From Vulcanimicrobiota bacterium (GTDB lineage: Bacteria > Vulcanimicrobiota > Vulcanimicrobiia > Vulcanimicrobiales > Vulcanimicrobiaceae): a stretch of DNA of 64,000 nt. The notes below the pieces were generated by a model. It did not search any database, was not told where the DNA came from, and saw only the letters and a list, made by a program, of their open reading frames with translations. The stretch's first letter is position 1; each line of letters begins with the position of its first letter. The stretch spans positions 434,001 to 498,000 of the forward strand of contig PLWS01000002.1 in assembly GCA_003151115.1 (NCBI GenBank), read 5' to 3'. Shown here in pieces: positions 43,235 to 51,043 of the stretch. Both the position numbers and the translations under genes were made by a program.

Positions 43235-44596
43235 ATGATCCGGATCACCCGCATGGCAGCGGCCGCCGCGGCCGTTTTTGCTGCTGTCACACTTGCCGCG
43301 CCGGCAAACGCCCAATCGTACAGCAATCAGTTTTCACAAGCGAAATTACTTCACCGCGCTAATTCGTCCGTGCCGATTGCCGGGTCGGGCACCGTCGTTA
43401 TACAGGTTCAAGTCAATGCCGACGGCACCCACAAGGTCACGCGCATCATCCGCTCGACCAATCCGGGCGACAATGCCGCCGCAATTGACATTGCAACGAA
43501 CTCTACATACAGTCCGCAGCATCGCGGTAAAACGCCCGTTACGGGTTTTTACGATTTTACGCTCGTCTTTCACGGGAAGAGCCTCGCCTCTAACGGCGTC
43601 GTCGCATCCGGAACGACGGGGCAAGTGGACAGGCTCATTCACGCGGGCAAATACGATGCCGCCAAGGCCATGGTTCAGCAGGCGCTCGCGTCCAAGCCGA
43701 GCGATCCGACGCTGAACCAGCAGTTGGCAACCGTCGACTATTTTTTGAAAGACTATTCGGGGGCGGCGGCTGCATTTGAAAAAGTCTCGAGCATCTCCAA
43801 GCCCTTCATACCGGTCGCCGCGCAATCGTACGCGATGGCGGCGGTGAAGCTCGCGCCCACCGATCCCGCGGCTGCCGTTGCGTTCGCGCAAAAAGCCGTG
43901 ACGCTGGCGCCGTCGGATGGGTCGTACTACATACTGGGCTCTGCCCAAGTGCAAGCCGGCAACGCTGCATCGGCGCTCCCGAATCTGCAAAAGGCGCGTA
44001 CTCTTGCGATGAAGGACTCGAAGATGGACACGATCGCCAAGGTAAACATCGATGCGTCGCTGCTTCAGGCGTATATCAAAACCGGCGATATGGCATCCGC
44101 CAAGACGATCGAAGACGAAATCACGCGACTGGACCCGTCCAACACGACGGTGAAACGCACGGTCGGAAACCAATATTTGGCGGCGGGCAACGATGCCTCC
44201 AAGGCCGGCAAACATGAGGACGCGATCGCGAGCTTCTTGACCGCCGCTAAAGAAGGCGACAAGGACGTTGCGGTCACGGCCTATGCCTCTGCGGCGTTGG
44301 AAGAGAACACGATCCTCAACGCTCAAAAGACTCCGCCCGTCCCCAACGATTATCTGACGAAAATGAAGCCTTATGCAGACCAAGCCCTGGCGCTCAATCC
44401 CAACGACGCGCTCGCAAACTACGCGCTCGGCGTTGCTATGGCCGGCGCGTGGATAGTGGGCGGAAAGCAGAAGGCCGATTACAAAAGCGAAGCGCTGGAT
44501 GCGCTCAACAAGGCGCGCACCGAGGCGCAGGCGCAAGGCAATATGAGCCTTGCTTTTAACATCGACAGCTTCATCAAGGCGAACATCCAAAAATGA
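43235..44596 (+). CDS. Exported TPR protein with N-terminal TonB-C-like domain
   Basis: The ATG at 43235 gives 453 residues with a signal peptide (RMAAAAAAVFAAVTLAAPAN then AQS). Residues about 45-115 resemble a TonB C-terminal domain (TVVIQVQVNADGTHKVTRII then STYSPQ), the same module seen in the two TonB-like proteins downstream. The rest is TPR-like helical repeats (about 125-450, LIHAGKYDAAKAMVQQALAS). It probably sits in the periplasm and works with the ExbB/ExbD/TonB system. The 138-base upstream gap is AT-rich near the start (TATAAAA at 43201) and holds no other recognised element. Confidence 0.75.
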   Translation: MIRITRMAAAAAAVFAAVTLAAPANAQSYSNQFSQAKLLHRANSSVPIAGSGTVVIQVQVNADGTHKVTRIIRSTNPGDNAAAIDIATNSTYSPQHRGKTPVTGFYDFTLVFHGKSLASNGVVASGTTGQVDRLIHAGKYDAAKAMVQQALASKPSDPTLNQQLATVDYFLKDYSGAAAAFEKVSSISKPFIPVAAQSYAMAAVKLAPTDPAAAVAFAQKAVTLAPSDGSYYILGSAQVQAGNAASALPNLQKARTLAMKDSKMDTIAKVNIDASLLQAYIKTGDMASAKTIEDEITRLDPSNTTVKRTVGNQYLAAGNDASKAGKHEDAIASFLTAAKEGDKDVAVTAYASAALEENTILNAQKTPPVPNDYLTKMKPYADQALALNPNDALANYALGVAMAGAWIVGGKQKADYKSEALDALNKARTEAQAQGNMSLAFNIDSFIKANIQK

Positions 44597-44678
44597 CGAG
44601 GACTTTCCGTAGAGGTAGGCCAATGAGGCGCCTTTCTAAAGCGCACATGCTTCCCCGCGGAACGGGAGGACGAAAATA

Positions 44679-45350
44679 GTGTTTGGCGGTTTCATAACAT
44701 TCATGCAAAAGGGTGGCTGGGATATGTGGCTGCTCTTGCTCATATCGATAGTCGGTTTGGCCATCGTCATCGAGCGCCTGTGGTTTTTCGCCCAGCAGCA
44801 CGGTGATACTAAAGGCCTATTGCGAGCGATCGGACAGAAGATTTCGCAAGACGATATCGACGGGGCTATCAAGGTCTGCCGCGGCCAGCGCGGCATGCTC
44901 CCCAAGATTTTGGAATTCGGTCTCTTGCGGGGCGAGAAGAATCGCGCCGACATCACCGACGCGCTCTCCATCGCGCTCATGGAGCACCTGAACTCGCTGG
45001 AACGCAATCTTGCCATTATCGGTACGATCGCGGTCATTTCGCCCTTCGTCGGCCTCTTCGGAACCGTGTTGGGCATTATCCGCGCCTTCGACGACATCGC
45101 CCTCAAAGGCAATTCGACGCCGTCGGTCGTTGCGGCCGGCGTCTCCGAAGCGTTGATCACGACCGCCAGCGGTTTGATCATCGCGGTCGTCGCAGTCGTG
45201 TTCTTCAACTACTTCAAGAGCCGCATCAAGACGTACAACCAAGAGATGATCGTCGCCGCCAATCAAATGGCGGAGATGCTGCACTTCCACAACACGGGCG
45301 CGCCAATCCCGACGGATTTGTATCAGCCGGCCGGCGCCGCCACCAAGTAG
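44679..45350 (+). CDS. exbB: ExbB/TolQ/MotA-family proton channel
   Basis: The 223-residue GTG-started protein follows a strong GGGAGGA. Three membrane helices (about 14-34, 110-135, 155-180) surround the family signature LAIIGTIAVISPFVGLFGTV then LGIIRAFDDIA and SEALITTASGLIIAVVAVV. It forms the pentameric stator that uses proton flow to power TonB-like proteins. Two ExbD-like subunits and two TonB-like proteins follow. Confidence 0.9.
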   Translation: MFGGFITFMQKGGWDMWLLLLISIVGLAIVIERLWFFAQQHGDTKGLLRAIGQKISQDDIDGAIKVCRGQRGMLPKILEFGLLRGEKNRADITDALSIALMEHLNSLERNLAIIGTIAVISPFVGLFGTVLGIIRAFDDIALKGNSTPSVVAAGVSEALITTASGLIIAVVAVVFFNYFKSRIKTYNQEMIVAANQMAEMLHFHNTGAPIPTDLYQPAGAATK

Positions 45351-45366
45351 AAGGCCCTAGCGCTCG

Positions 45367-45777
45367 ATGAGCCTGCTGTCCGCGAAACAGGACGAGGACG
45401 TGATGGCAGAGATCAACATCACGCCCTTCACGGACGTGCTGCTGGTGCTGCTGATCATTTTCATGATTCTGGCAGCGCTGCTCATACCACCCGGTTTCGA
45501 AAAAGAACTGCCCAACAATAACAACACCAGCAATCCGACGCCTCCCAAGAAGAACGAGATCGAAGTGCTGGTCAACAACAAGGGCGTGATCTTTGTCGAC
45601 GGCGTGAAGACCGATGAGAACGGCATCTATGCGGTCATCGCTCAAGACCGGCTAAAGCGCGGTCCGAAACACGTCTCGATTACTGCTGACGCCAAAGCTC
45701 CGTACGGCGTCATCATCCGGATTCTCGACGCTGCGAAGGATGCGGGCCTCGAAGACGTCGGATTCGTAACTTCATAA
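45367..45777 (+). CDS. exbD: ExbD/TolR-family protein (first copy)
   Basis: The 136-residue protein has the ExbD layout: short cytoplasmic tail, one helix with the proton-carrying aspartate in NITPFTDVLLVLLIIFMILA, and a periplasmic domain with VNNKGVIFVDGVKTDENGIY and VSITADAKAPYGVIIRILDA. It pairs with ExbB to harness the proton gradient. A second, related copy follows after 20 bases, so the complex may contain a heteromeric ExbD pair. Confidence 0.9.
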   Translation: MSLLSAKQDEDVMAEINITPFTDVLLVLLIIFMILAALLIPPGFEKELPNNNNTSNPTPPKKNEIEVLVNNKGVIFVDGVKTDENGIYAVIAQDRLKRGPKHVSITADAKAPYGVIIRILDAAKDAGLEDVGFVTS

Positions 45778-45797
45778 CTGCAGAGGTGAGATAACCC

Positions 45798-46211
45798 GTG
45801 GCTGTTTCCACCGGTCAAGGCGACGAAGAGGTCATGTCGACCATCAACATCACGCCCTTCACGGACGTGCTGCTGGTGCTCCTGATCATCTTCATCATCT
45901 TGGCGGCCGTCACCAAAGAGCCGCCGCTTCCGCTCGCGCACAACCGCGACAAGGTATATCCATCGCAGATTCTTGTCATCATTGACGACAAGAACAACAT
46001 AACGATCGGTTCGAACGTTGTGACCATTCAAGGCGCCAAAGACGCGTTCGCATCCCTGCAAAACGATACCGGTCACCAGTTCAAGACCGTCATCATCAAA
46101 GCCGACCCAAAGGCGAGTTACGGAACGGTTTTGCAAGTGATGGACGCGGCGAAGTCTCAAGACCTCACCCAGTTCGGTTTGGCGAATAAGCCCGAGGGAA
46201 GCAAGACCTAG
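45798..46211 (+). CDS. ExbD/TolR-family protein (second copy)
   Basis: The 137-residue GTG-started protein repeats the ExbD layout with MSTINITPFTDVLLVLLIIF and the same membrane aspartate, and a periplasmic part with ILVIIDDKNNITIGSNVVTI and TVIIKADPKASYGTVLQVMD. It is similar to but clearly diverged from the first copy, mainly in the periplasmic linker. Its stop overlaps the GTG of the next gene in TAGTG. Confidence 0.9.
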   Translation: MAVSTGQGDEEVMSTINITPFTDVLLVLLIIFIILAAVTKEPPLPLAHNRDKVYPSQILVIIDDKNNITIGSNVVTIQGAKDAFASLQNDTGHQFKTVIIKADPKASYGTVLQVMDAAKSQDLTQFGLANKPEGSKT

Positions 46212-46930
46212 TGCCCGGCGAAATGATCACTTCCGGCGGACGCACCCGAAGCTTTCTGCTTTGGGCCTTTGTGATCTCGGTTCTCATCCATTTTATCTTG
46301 GCGCCCATTTTTCCGCGCCTGAAGAACAACAACGAAACGCAGCAAGTCGAGAAAGTTTCGGTCGTCAAGAAGATAAAGATCAGAGTACCGACGCCGCCGC
46401 CGCCCACGCCAACGCCGCCGCCGACTCCCACTCCACCGCCCAACGCAACTGCTCCGCCTCAGCAAAAGCCGCAGCCCAAACTGCAGCTCAATGTGCCGAA
46501 AACGACGAGCAATAACGCAACGAACAGCAACGTTAACAAATATACGCGGCCGGTCTCGGGTTCGGAGAATGGCGTGCCCGCCGGCCAGGGCACCGCGCCG
46601 CCGCACGCCGCAACCGTACCGCCCGGAACGCCGAAGCCGGCCTGCCGCAATCCTTACCAAGACGCAACGGTCGTTCAACAAGTCTCGCCCGACTATCCCG
46701 AGTCCGCGCGCGAACTCGGTCTGGGGCAAGTGACGGTGCAAGTCAAGGTCTCGGTCAGCCCGAGCGGCAGCCTCGTCGGCGCGTCAATTTTCCAGAGCGG
46801 CAATAACATGTCGCTCGATCAAGCGGCTCTGTCGGCGGCTCGCCAGTCGACGTATTCACCGAAAATCGTGAACTGCGAACCGGTAACCGGCGACTATCTG
46901 TTTAAGGTCACCTTCGACCCGAACCAGTAA
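46211..46930 (+). CDS. tonB: TonB-family energy transducer
   Basis: The 239-residue protein has a short cytoplasmic start, one membrane helix (about 16-34, FLLWAFVISVLIHFILAPIF), a long Pro/Thr linker (TPPPPTPTPPPTPTPPP) and a C-terminal TonB domain (about 150-239, DYPESARELGLGQVTVQVKV, STYSPKIVNCEPVTGDYLFK). It should transmit ExbB/ExbD energy to outer-membrane receptors. Starts at GTG 46211 or ATG 46223 are possible. Its TAA stop overlaps the GTA at the beginning of the following gene. Confidence 0.88.
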   Translation: MPGEMITSGGRTRSFLLWAFVISVLIHFILAPIFPRLKNNNETQQVEKVSVVKKIKIRVPTPPPPTPTPPPTPTPPPNATAPPQQKPQPKLQLNVPKTTSNNATNSNVNKYTRPVSGSENGVPAGQGTAPPHAATVPPGTPKPACRNPYQDATVVQQVSPDYPESARELGLGQVTVQVKVSVSPSGSLVGASIFQSGNNMSLDQAALSAARQSTYSPKIVNCEPVTGDYLFKVTFDPNQ

Positions 46931-47550
46931 TCAAAAACCGCAGAATTCTCCTCGCCGCGCTCGCGATCTCGCTCCTGCTCCACCTGATCCTGGCCGTCTA
47001 TTGGTATTGGCCGTTCACACATACGCAGAGCGAAGAACAGCTTTCTAACGTGCGCATCGTCCAGATCTCGCGCCGAACGCCGCCGCCGCGGCCGACGCAA
47101 CCGCCTCAGCCAATTCACACGGCGGCGCCCGTTTCGAAATCGCGTGCCAAAGTTTCGACGCCGCATCTTATCGCGCGCGGCGGAAAGAATGCCGCCGGCG
47201 CTGTTGCCGCAGTCGTTCCGCCGACGCCACGACCCGTTGCGACTGCGACGTTGCCGTCGACGGGCTGTTCGCGCCCGAACGCGCCCGCGGGAGTCAGCAG
47301 CACGCCGGATCCGGCGGAGATCACGGCGCAAGCGCGCGCAAGCCGCGTAACCGGCACGGCCGCAATCGACGTTTCGCTCGACCCTTCCGGCAACGTCACC
47401 GATGCAAAGGTCGCGCGCTCGTCGGGCAACGACGGGTTGGATGCAAGCGCTTTAGATATGGCGCGTAAGACCACGTACACGCCGCAGTACTCCGCGTGCA
47501 AAGGCGTGGCGAGCACGTACACGTTTAGAGTCAAGTTCGTCGCTTGGTGA
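46927..47550 (+). CDS. Second TonB-family protein with a non-canonical start
   Basis: The open frame from 46927 encodes about 207 residues: an N-terminal membrane anchor (IKNRRILLAALAISLLLHLI then LAVYWYWPF), a Pro-rich linker (RRTPPPRPTQPPQP) and a TonB-like C-terminal domain (DVSLDPSGNVTDAKVARSSG, KTTYTPQYSACKG). The anchor lies upstream of the first GTG (47050), and no ATG, GTG or TTG precedes it after the in-frame stop. GTA at 46927-46929, overlapping the TAA of the first tonB, would start it as (M)IKNRR. It ends 13 bases before structured element copy B. Confidence 0.78.
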   Translation, partial: VIKNRRILLAALAISLLLHLILAVYWYWPFTHTQSEEQLSNVRIVQISRRTPPPRPTQPPQPIHTAAPVSKSRAKVSTPHLIARGGKNAAGAVAAVVPPTPRPVATATLPSTGCSRPNAPAGVSSTPDPAEITAQARASRVTGTAAIDVSLDPSGNVTDAKVARSSGNDGLDASALDMARKTTYTPQYSACKGVASTYTFRVKFVAW

Positions 47551-47563
47551 CTCTAGGGGGAAG

Positions 47564-47712
47564 CACCAGGATGCTCAGCCCTGAAATCTCTGACATTTTT
47601 TGACCCGCCATGGATGGCAGCTTCAAAACTTTGTTTTTCAAAAAATGCAGCGAAGCCGCAAAATTACATGGACGTAATTTTGCGAGCGGTTTCAGGGCTG
47701 AGTATCCTGGTG
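47564..47712 (+). ncRNA. Structured repeat element, copy B (novel RNA or hairpin element)
   Basis: 47564-47586 pairs with 47690-47712 in 23 contiguous pairs (one G-U on the plus strand); the sequence is unrelated to the equivalent helix of copy A. Inside, CATTTTTTGA (47594-47603) and TCAAAAAATG (47638-47647) are identical to copy A and enclose a GCCA/TGGC hairpin and an AAAAC/GTTTT hairpin. An 11-bp apical helix (47657-47667 with 47674-47684) has a different sequence from copy A but the same ATGGAC loop. It lies after the second tonB and before uppP. No gene is seen in 47551-47766. Confidence 0.75.
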
Positions 47713-47766
47713 ATGCGCCCTATAAGCGCAACAGGAGCGCATGAGCGCGGACGGTAACCTCGACGC

Positions 47767-48624
47767 GTGACGTTCGCACAAGCGATGGCTCTGGCGCTGC
47801 TGCAAGGCGTCAGCGAGCTTTTTCCGATCAGCAGCCTGGGCCAAACGATTTTGATTCCGGCGCTGCTGCATTGGCACATCAACCGATCCGCTCCGTCCTT
47901 CCTGGCGTTCGTCACGGTCCTGCATTTAGGAACCGCGCTCGCGCTGGTTGTCTACTATCGCACGACGTGGGTGCGCATCGTTCGCGCGTTCGTCGCGAGC
48001 ATTTGGCGCGGGAAGATCGGAAGCGATCCCGATGAGAAGCTGGCGTGGCTGCTCGTCGTCGGTACGGTTCCGGTCGGCATTCTGGGCGTACTGCTGAAGG
48101 ATTCGGTGCAGAAGTTTTTCGGAAGCGCGGAGATTGCCGCGGTATTTCTGATGATCAACGCGGGCGTGATGTTCTTGGGAGAGTGGCTGCGTAACCGGCA
48201 GAAGACTCAGGCGGGCCGCGCCGACAAACCGCTGCCGGCGCTGACGTGGGGGCAAAGCGCGGGCATCGGCGTCGGCCAGGCGCTGGCGCTGTTTCCCGGC
48301 ATTTCGCGCTCGGGCGCATCGATGGTCGCGGGCTTGATCTGCGATCTCAATCATGAAGACGCCGCGAACTACTCGTTCCTGCTGGCGACTCCCGTGATTC
48401 TGGCGGCCGGACTTTTCGAAATCGGCGACCTGAGCGCACCGGGAAGTCATGGGATACTCGTCCAAGCGGTTCTCGGCGGAGTACTCGCCGGCATCGCGGC
48501 GTATGCCGCCGTTTCGTTCTTGGTTCGCTATTTTCGCCGTAACGATCTGCGCCCGTTCGGCTGGTACTGCTTGATCTTCGGCGCAGCCTGTTTCACACTC
48601 GCACGCTTAGGAGTGATCCATTGA
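47767..48624 (+). CDS. uppP: Undecaprenyl-diphosphatase (BacA/UppP family)
   Basis: The 285-residue, roughly eight-helix protein has the family motifs ALLQGVSELFPISSLGQTIL (13-31) and ALFPGISRSGASMVAGLICD. UppP regenerates undecaprenyl phosphate, the lipid carrier for peptidoglycan. The expected histidine of the SSxGH motif is Gln26 here, while Glu17, the serines and the PGxSRSG arginine are kept; activity may be altered. It begins with GTG, 54 bases after the structured element, and overlaps the next gene in TTGA. Confidence 0.88.
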   Translation: MTFAQAMALALLQGVSELFPISSLGQTILIPALLHWHINRSAPSFLAFVTVLHLGTALALVVYYRTTWVRIVRAFVASIWRGKIGSDPDEKLAWLLVVGTVPVGILGVLLKDSVQKFFGSAEIAAVFLMINAGVMFLGEWLRNRQKTQAGRADKPLPALTWGQSAGIGVGQALALFPGISRSGASMVAGLICDLNHEDAANYSFLLATPVILAAGLFEIGDLSAPGSHGILVQAVLGGVLAGIAAYAAVSFLVRYFRRNDLRPFGWYCLIFGAACFTLARLGVIH

Positions 48625-48806
48625 AAATTCTTGCGACCGTTCTTTTTATCGTGTTCCTCATCGCCGCCGTGCTTGCGTTCACCGGCATCGCTCATTTCTC
48701 GCACGTGCTCGGCTTTGACGGGCAGCGCCACATCAAACACGGGATCGTTTACGCGGTTCTCGCGGTGCTGAGCTTGCTGTGGATGCGGATGGCGCCCGCG
48801 AGCTAG
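48621..48806 (+). CDS. Small two-helix membrane protein
   Basis: A 61-residue protein (TTG start overlapping the uppP stop) made of two hydrophobic segments: ATVLFIVFLIAAVLAFTGIA and HIKHGIVYAVLAVLSLLWMR. Such small proteins follow uppP in some genomes, but the role is unknown. It ends right before the moaC ATG. Confidence 0.6.
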   Translation: MKILATVLFIVFLIAAVLAFTGIAHFSHVLGFDGQRHIKHGIVYAVLAVLSLLWMRMAPAS

Positions 48807-49241
48807 ATGCGGCACTTCGGGCCCGGCGGCGACCTGCAGATGGTCGACGTCTCCCATAAGGAAAGCACCGTGCGGACCGCGCGCGCGCAAGCTCGCGTCC
48901 GCCTCGGAGCAGAAGCTGCGAAGGCTCTCCGCGACGCCACGCTGGCGAAGGGCGACGCCCTTGTTGCAGCCCAGCTCGCCGGCATCATGGCCGCGAAGCA
49001 AACGCCGGCGCTGATCCCGCTCGCGCACGCCATTCCGCTGGGCGCCGTCAACGTCGAGTTTTCTTGGGACGGCGACGTGCTCGGCATCGAAGCGGTCGCG
49101 CGCACCACGTCGCAAACGGGCGTGGAAATGGAAGCGATGGTTGCGGCGGCGGTTGCGGCGCTCACGATCTACGACATGACCAAGGGGATCGAGAAAGGCA
49201 TTACCATCGAGTCGGTGCGCCTGCTCGAAAAGACCAAATGA
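48807..49241 (+). CDS. moaC: Cyclic pyranopterin monophosphate synthase
   Basis: The 144-residue protein has MVDVSHKESTVRTARAQARV, KQTPALIPLAHAIPLGAVNV and GVEMEAMVAAAVAALTIYDM then TKGIEKG, the MoaC active-site set (His, Glu, Asp, Lys). With MoaA it makes the first molybdopterin intermediate from GTP. Its last codons overlap the mogA start (ATGA). moeA is far upstream, so the pathway is split. Confidence 0.94.
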   Translation: MRHFGPGGDLQMVDVSHKESTVRTARAQARVRLGAEAAKALRDATLAKGDALVAAQLAGIMAAKQTPALIPLAHAIPLGAVNVEFSWDGDVLGIEAVARTTSQTGVEMEAMVAAAVAALTIYDMTKGIEKGITIESVRLLEKTK

Positions 49242-49717
49242 AGACCGCGCTGATCGTGCTCTCCGATCGCGCCGCGTCCGGAGGGCGCGCCGACACATGC
49301 ATACCGGTTATGCGCGAGCTGTTGGGAACGCAGTACGAGATCGTCAGAGAAGTCGTACTGCCCGACGATGCCGGGGCACTGCAAGCCGAACTCATCGACC
49401 TGTGCGACTCGGCCGCCGCTTCGCTGGTGCTGACCAGCGGCGGAACCGGCATTTCTCCCCGCGATCGGACGCCGCAGGCTACGGCTGCGATAGTGGATTA
49501 TGAAGTTCCCGGTATCGCCGATGCAATTCGCGCCGCGTCGATCGCGATCGTTCCAACCGCGATGCTTTCGCGAGCGATCGCCGGCGTGCGAAATCGCACG
49601 CTCATCGTTAACCTGCCCGGCAGCCCAAAGGCCGTCGCCGAGACGATCGGCGTTTTGCTGCCGGTGCTGCCGCATGCGCTGAAGCAGTTGAACGGCGAAA
49701 CCGATCACGGTTCGTAA
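49238..49717 (+). CDS. mogA: Molybdopterin adenylyltransferase (MogA/MoaB type)
   Basis: The 159-residue MoCF-fold protein has TALIVLSDRAASGGRADTCI, LVLTSGGTGISPRDRTPQAT and VNLPGSPKAVAETIGVLLPV. It adenylylates molybdopterin before metal insertion by MoeA. The ATG overlaps the moaC stop; folC starts three bases after the mogA stop. Confidence 0.92.
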   Translation: MKTALIVLSDRAASGGRADTCIPVMRELLGTQYEIVREVVLPDDAGALQAELIDLCDSAAASLVLTSGGTGISPRDRTPQATAAIVDYEVPGIADAIRAASIAIVPTAMLSRAIAGVRNRTLIVNLPGSPKAVAETIGVLLPVLPHALKQLNGETDHGS

Positions 49718-49720
49718 GCG

Positions 49721-51043
49721 ATGACGTTCGCGCAGGCGCAAGCTTACGTTTTAGAGCTGGTTAGTGAAACCGGATCGCGCCGCGAACCATCCCGGCTCGA
49801 TCGGATGCGCCGGTTCTTGGACGAAATCGGCAATCCGCAGGACACCTATCCGACGATTCATGTCGGTGGAACCAGCGGCAAGGGGTCGACCTCGGTCATG
49901 ATTGCCGCAAGTTTAACCGCCGCCGGCAAACGCACGGGGCTGCATACCAAGCCGCATCTCCGCTCGATAACCGAACGGGCGAAAATCGACGGCGTTCCCG
50001 TTTCCGAGGAACGGTTCGCGGCTCTGATGGATGTGTTGATCCCCGCGATGGATCGCGTTGCGGTCGAGTTCACGCGGCCGTCGTACTATGAAACGCTGCT
50101 CGCACTGACCTTTTTATATTTTGCGCAAGAGCGCGTCGATGCGGCCGTGATAGAAGTCGGCATCGGCGGCAAACTCGACGGCACCAACGTTTTGCGCCCG
50201 CTAGTGAGCCTCATCACCAATGTCGGGCTCGATCACACAGAGATTCTGGGCGATACCGTCGAGCTGATCGCCGCGGACAAAGCCGGAATCGCAAAGGCCG
50301 GCATACCGCTGGTTAGCGCCGTGGACAGGCCGGAAGCGCGAGCCGTGATCGAAGCGCAGTGCGCCGCAGTGGGCGCGCCGTTCCTGTTCGTTCCGGACCA
50401 CGTCAAGGTTCAATCTGCCGACACGGGTCCGTACAGTCAGCGCTTTACGCTAACGACGCAGCGCGCCGTTTACGATGTCGACTTGCCGCTGCTGGGCGAG
50501 TTCCAGCAGCGCAATGCCGCCTGCGCCGTGCTCGCGCTCGAACAGCTTCCCGAAGCGTTGCGTCCATCGCGCGAAGCGGTCGAACTCGGACTGAGCCGCG
50601 TCGATCTCCCCGGGCGCATGGAGTACTTTCCGGCGCATCCCGGCGTGATCTTCGACGTCGCGCACAATCCCGATAAGGCCGAGAACCTCGTGCGCAGCCT
50701 GCGCGCACTATTTCCCGACCGGCACTTCACCTTCGTCATCGCCATCGGCGAAAGCAAGGACGCCGGCGAGATCTTGCGCGTCTTGGCGCAGGTGCCGGCG
50801 ACGCTCATCTTCACCTCGTTCGACACGCGCGGAAGAATCGCGGCCAAACCGCAGCGCTTGGCGCGCATTGCCGAATCGGCAGGCCTGTGGGGGCGCGCCG
50901 TTTCCGATCCGGTCGAAGCGTTTACGATCGCGCGGCGCAGCTCGGAGAGCGATGAAATCGTCGTGGTCACCGGATCGACGTTCGTGGTCGCCGAGCTGCG
51001 CGAATGGTGGATGGAGAACGTTGTTGCTTCGCACGCGCGATAG
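49721..51043 (+). CDS. folC: Bifunctional folylpolyglutamate/dihydrofolate synthase
   Basis: The 440-residue Mur-ligase-type protein has the P-loop HVGGTSGKGSTSVMIAASL (about 47-65), IEVGIGGKLDGTNVLRPLVS, LGDTVELIAADKAGIAKAGI and the C-terminal VIFDVAHNPDKAENLVRSLR. It adds glutamate to dihydropteroate and folates. It heads a compact folC-folP-folB-folK cluster in which each gene overlaps the next. Confidence 0.93.
   Translation: MTFAQAQAYVLELVSETGSRREPSRLDRMRRFLDEIGNPQDTYPTIHVGGTSGKGSTSVMIAASLTAAGKRTGLHTKPHLRSITERAKIDGVPVSEERFAALMDVLIPAMDRVAVEFTRPSYYETLLALTFLYFAQERVDAAVIEVGIGGKLDGTNVLRPLVSLITNVGLDHTEILGDTVELIAADKAGIAKAGIPLVSAVDRPEARAVIEAQCAAVGAPFLFVPDHVKVQSADTGPYSQRFTLTTQRAVYDVDLPLLGEFQQRNAACAVLALEQLPEALRPSREAVELGLSRVDLPGRMEYFPAHPGVIFDVAHNPDKAENLVRSLRALFPDRHFTFVIAIGESKDAGEILRVLAQVPATLIFTSFDTRGRIAAKPQRLARIAESAGLWGRAVSDPVEAFTIARRSSESDEIVVVTGSTFVVAELREWWMENVVASHAR

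Noticed and set aside
41317-47712. IS200/IS605 remnants or HEARO/omega RNA as an explanation for elements A and B
   Set aside because: No TnpA or TnpB/IscB gene or fragment is present, and the long variable closing helix is not typical of those ends; left as unclassified.
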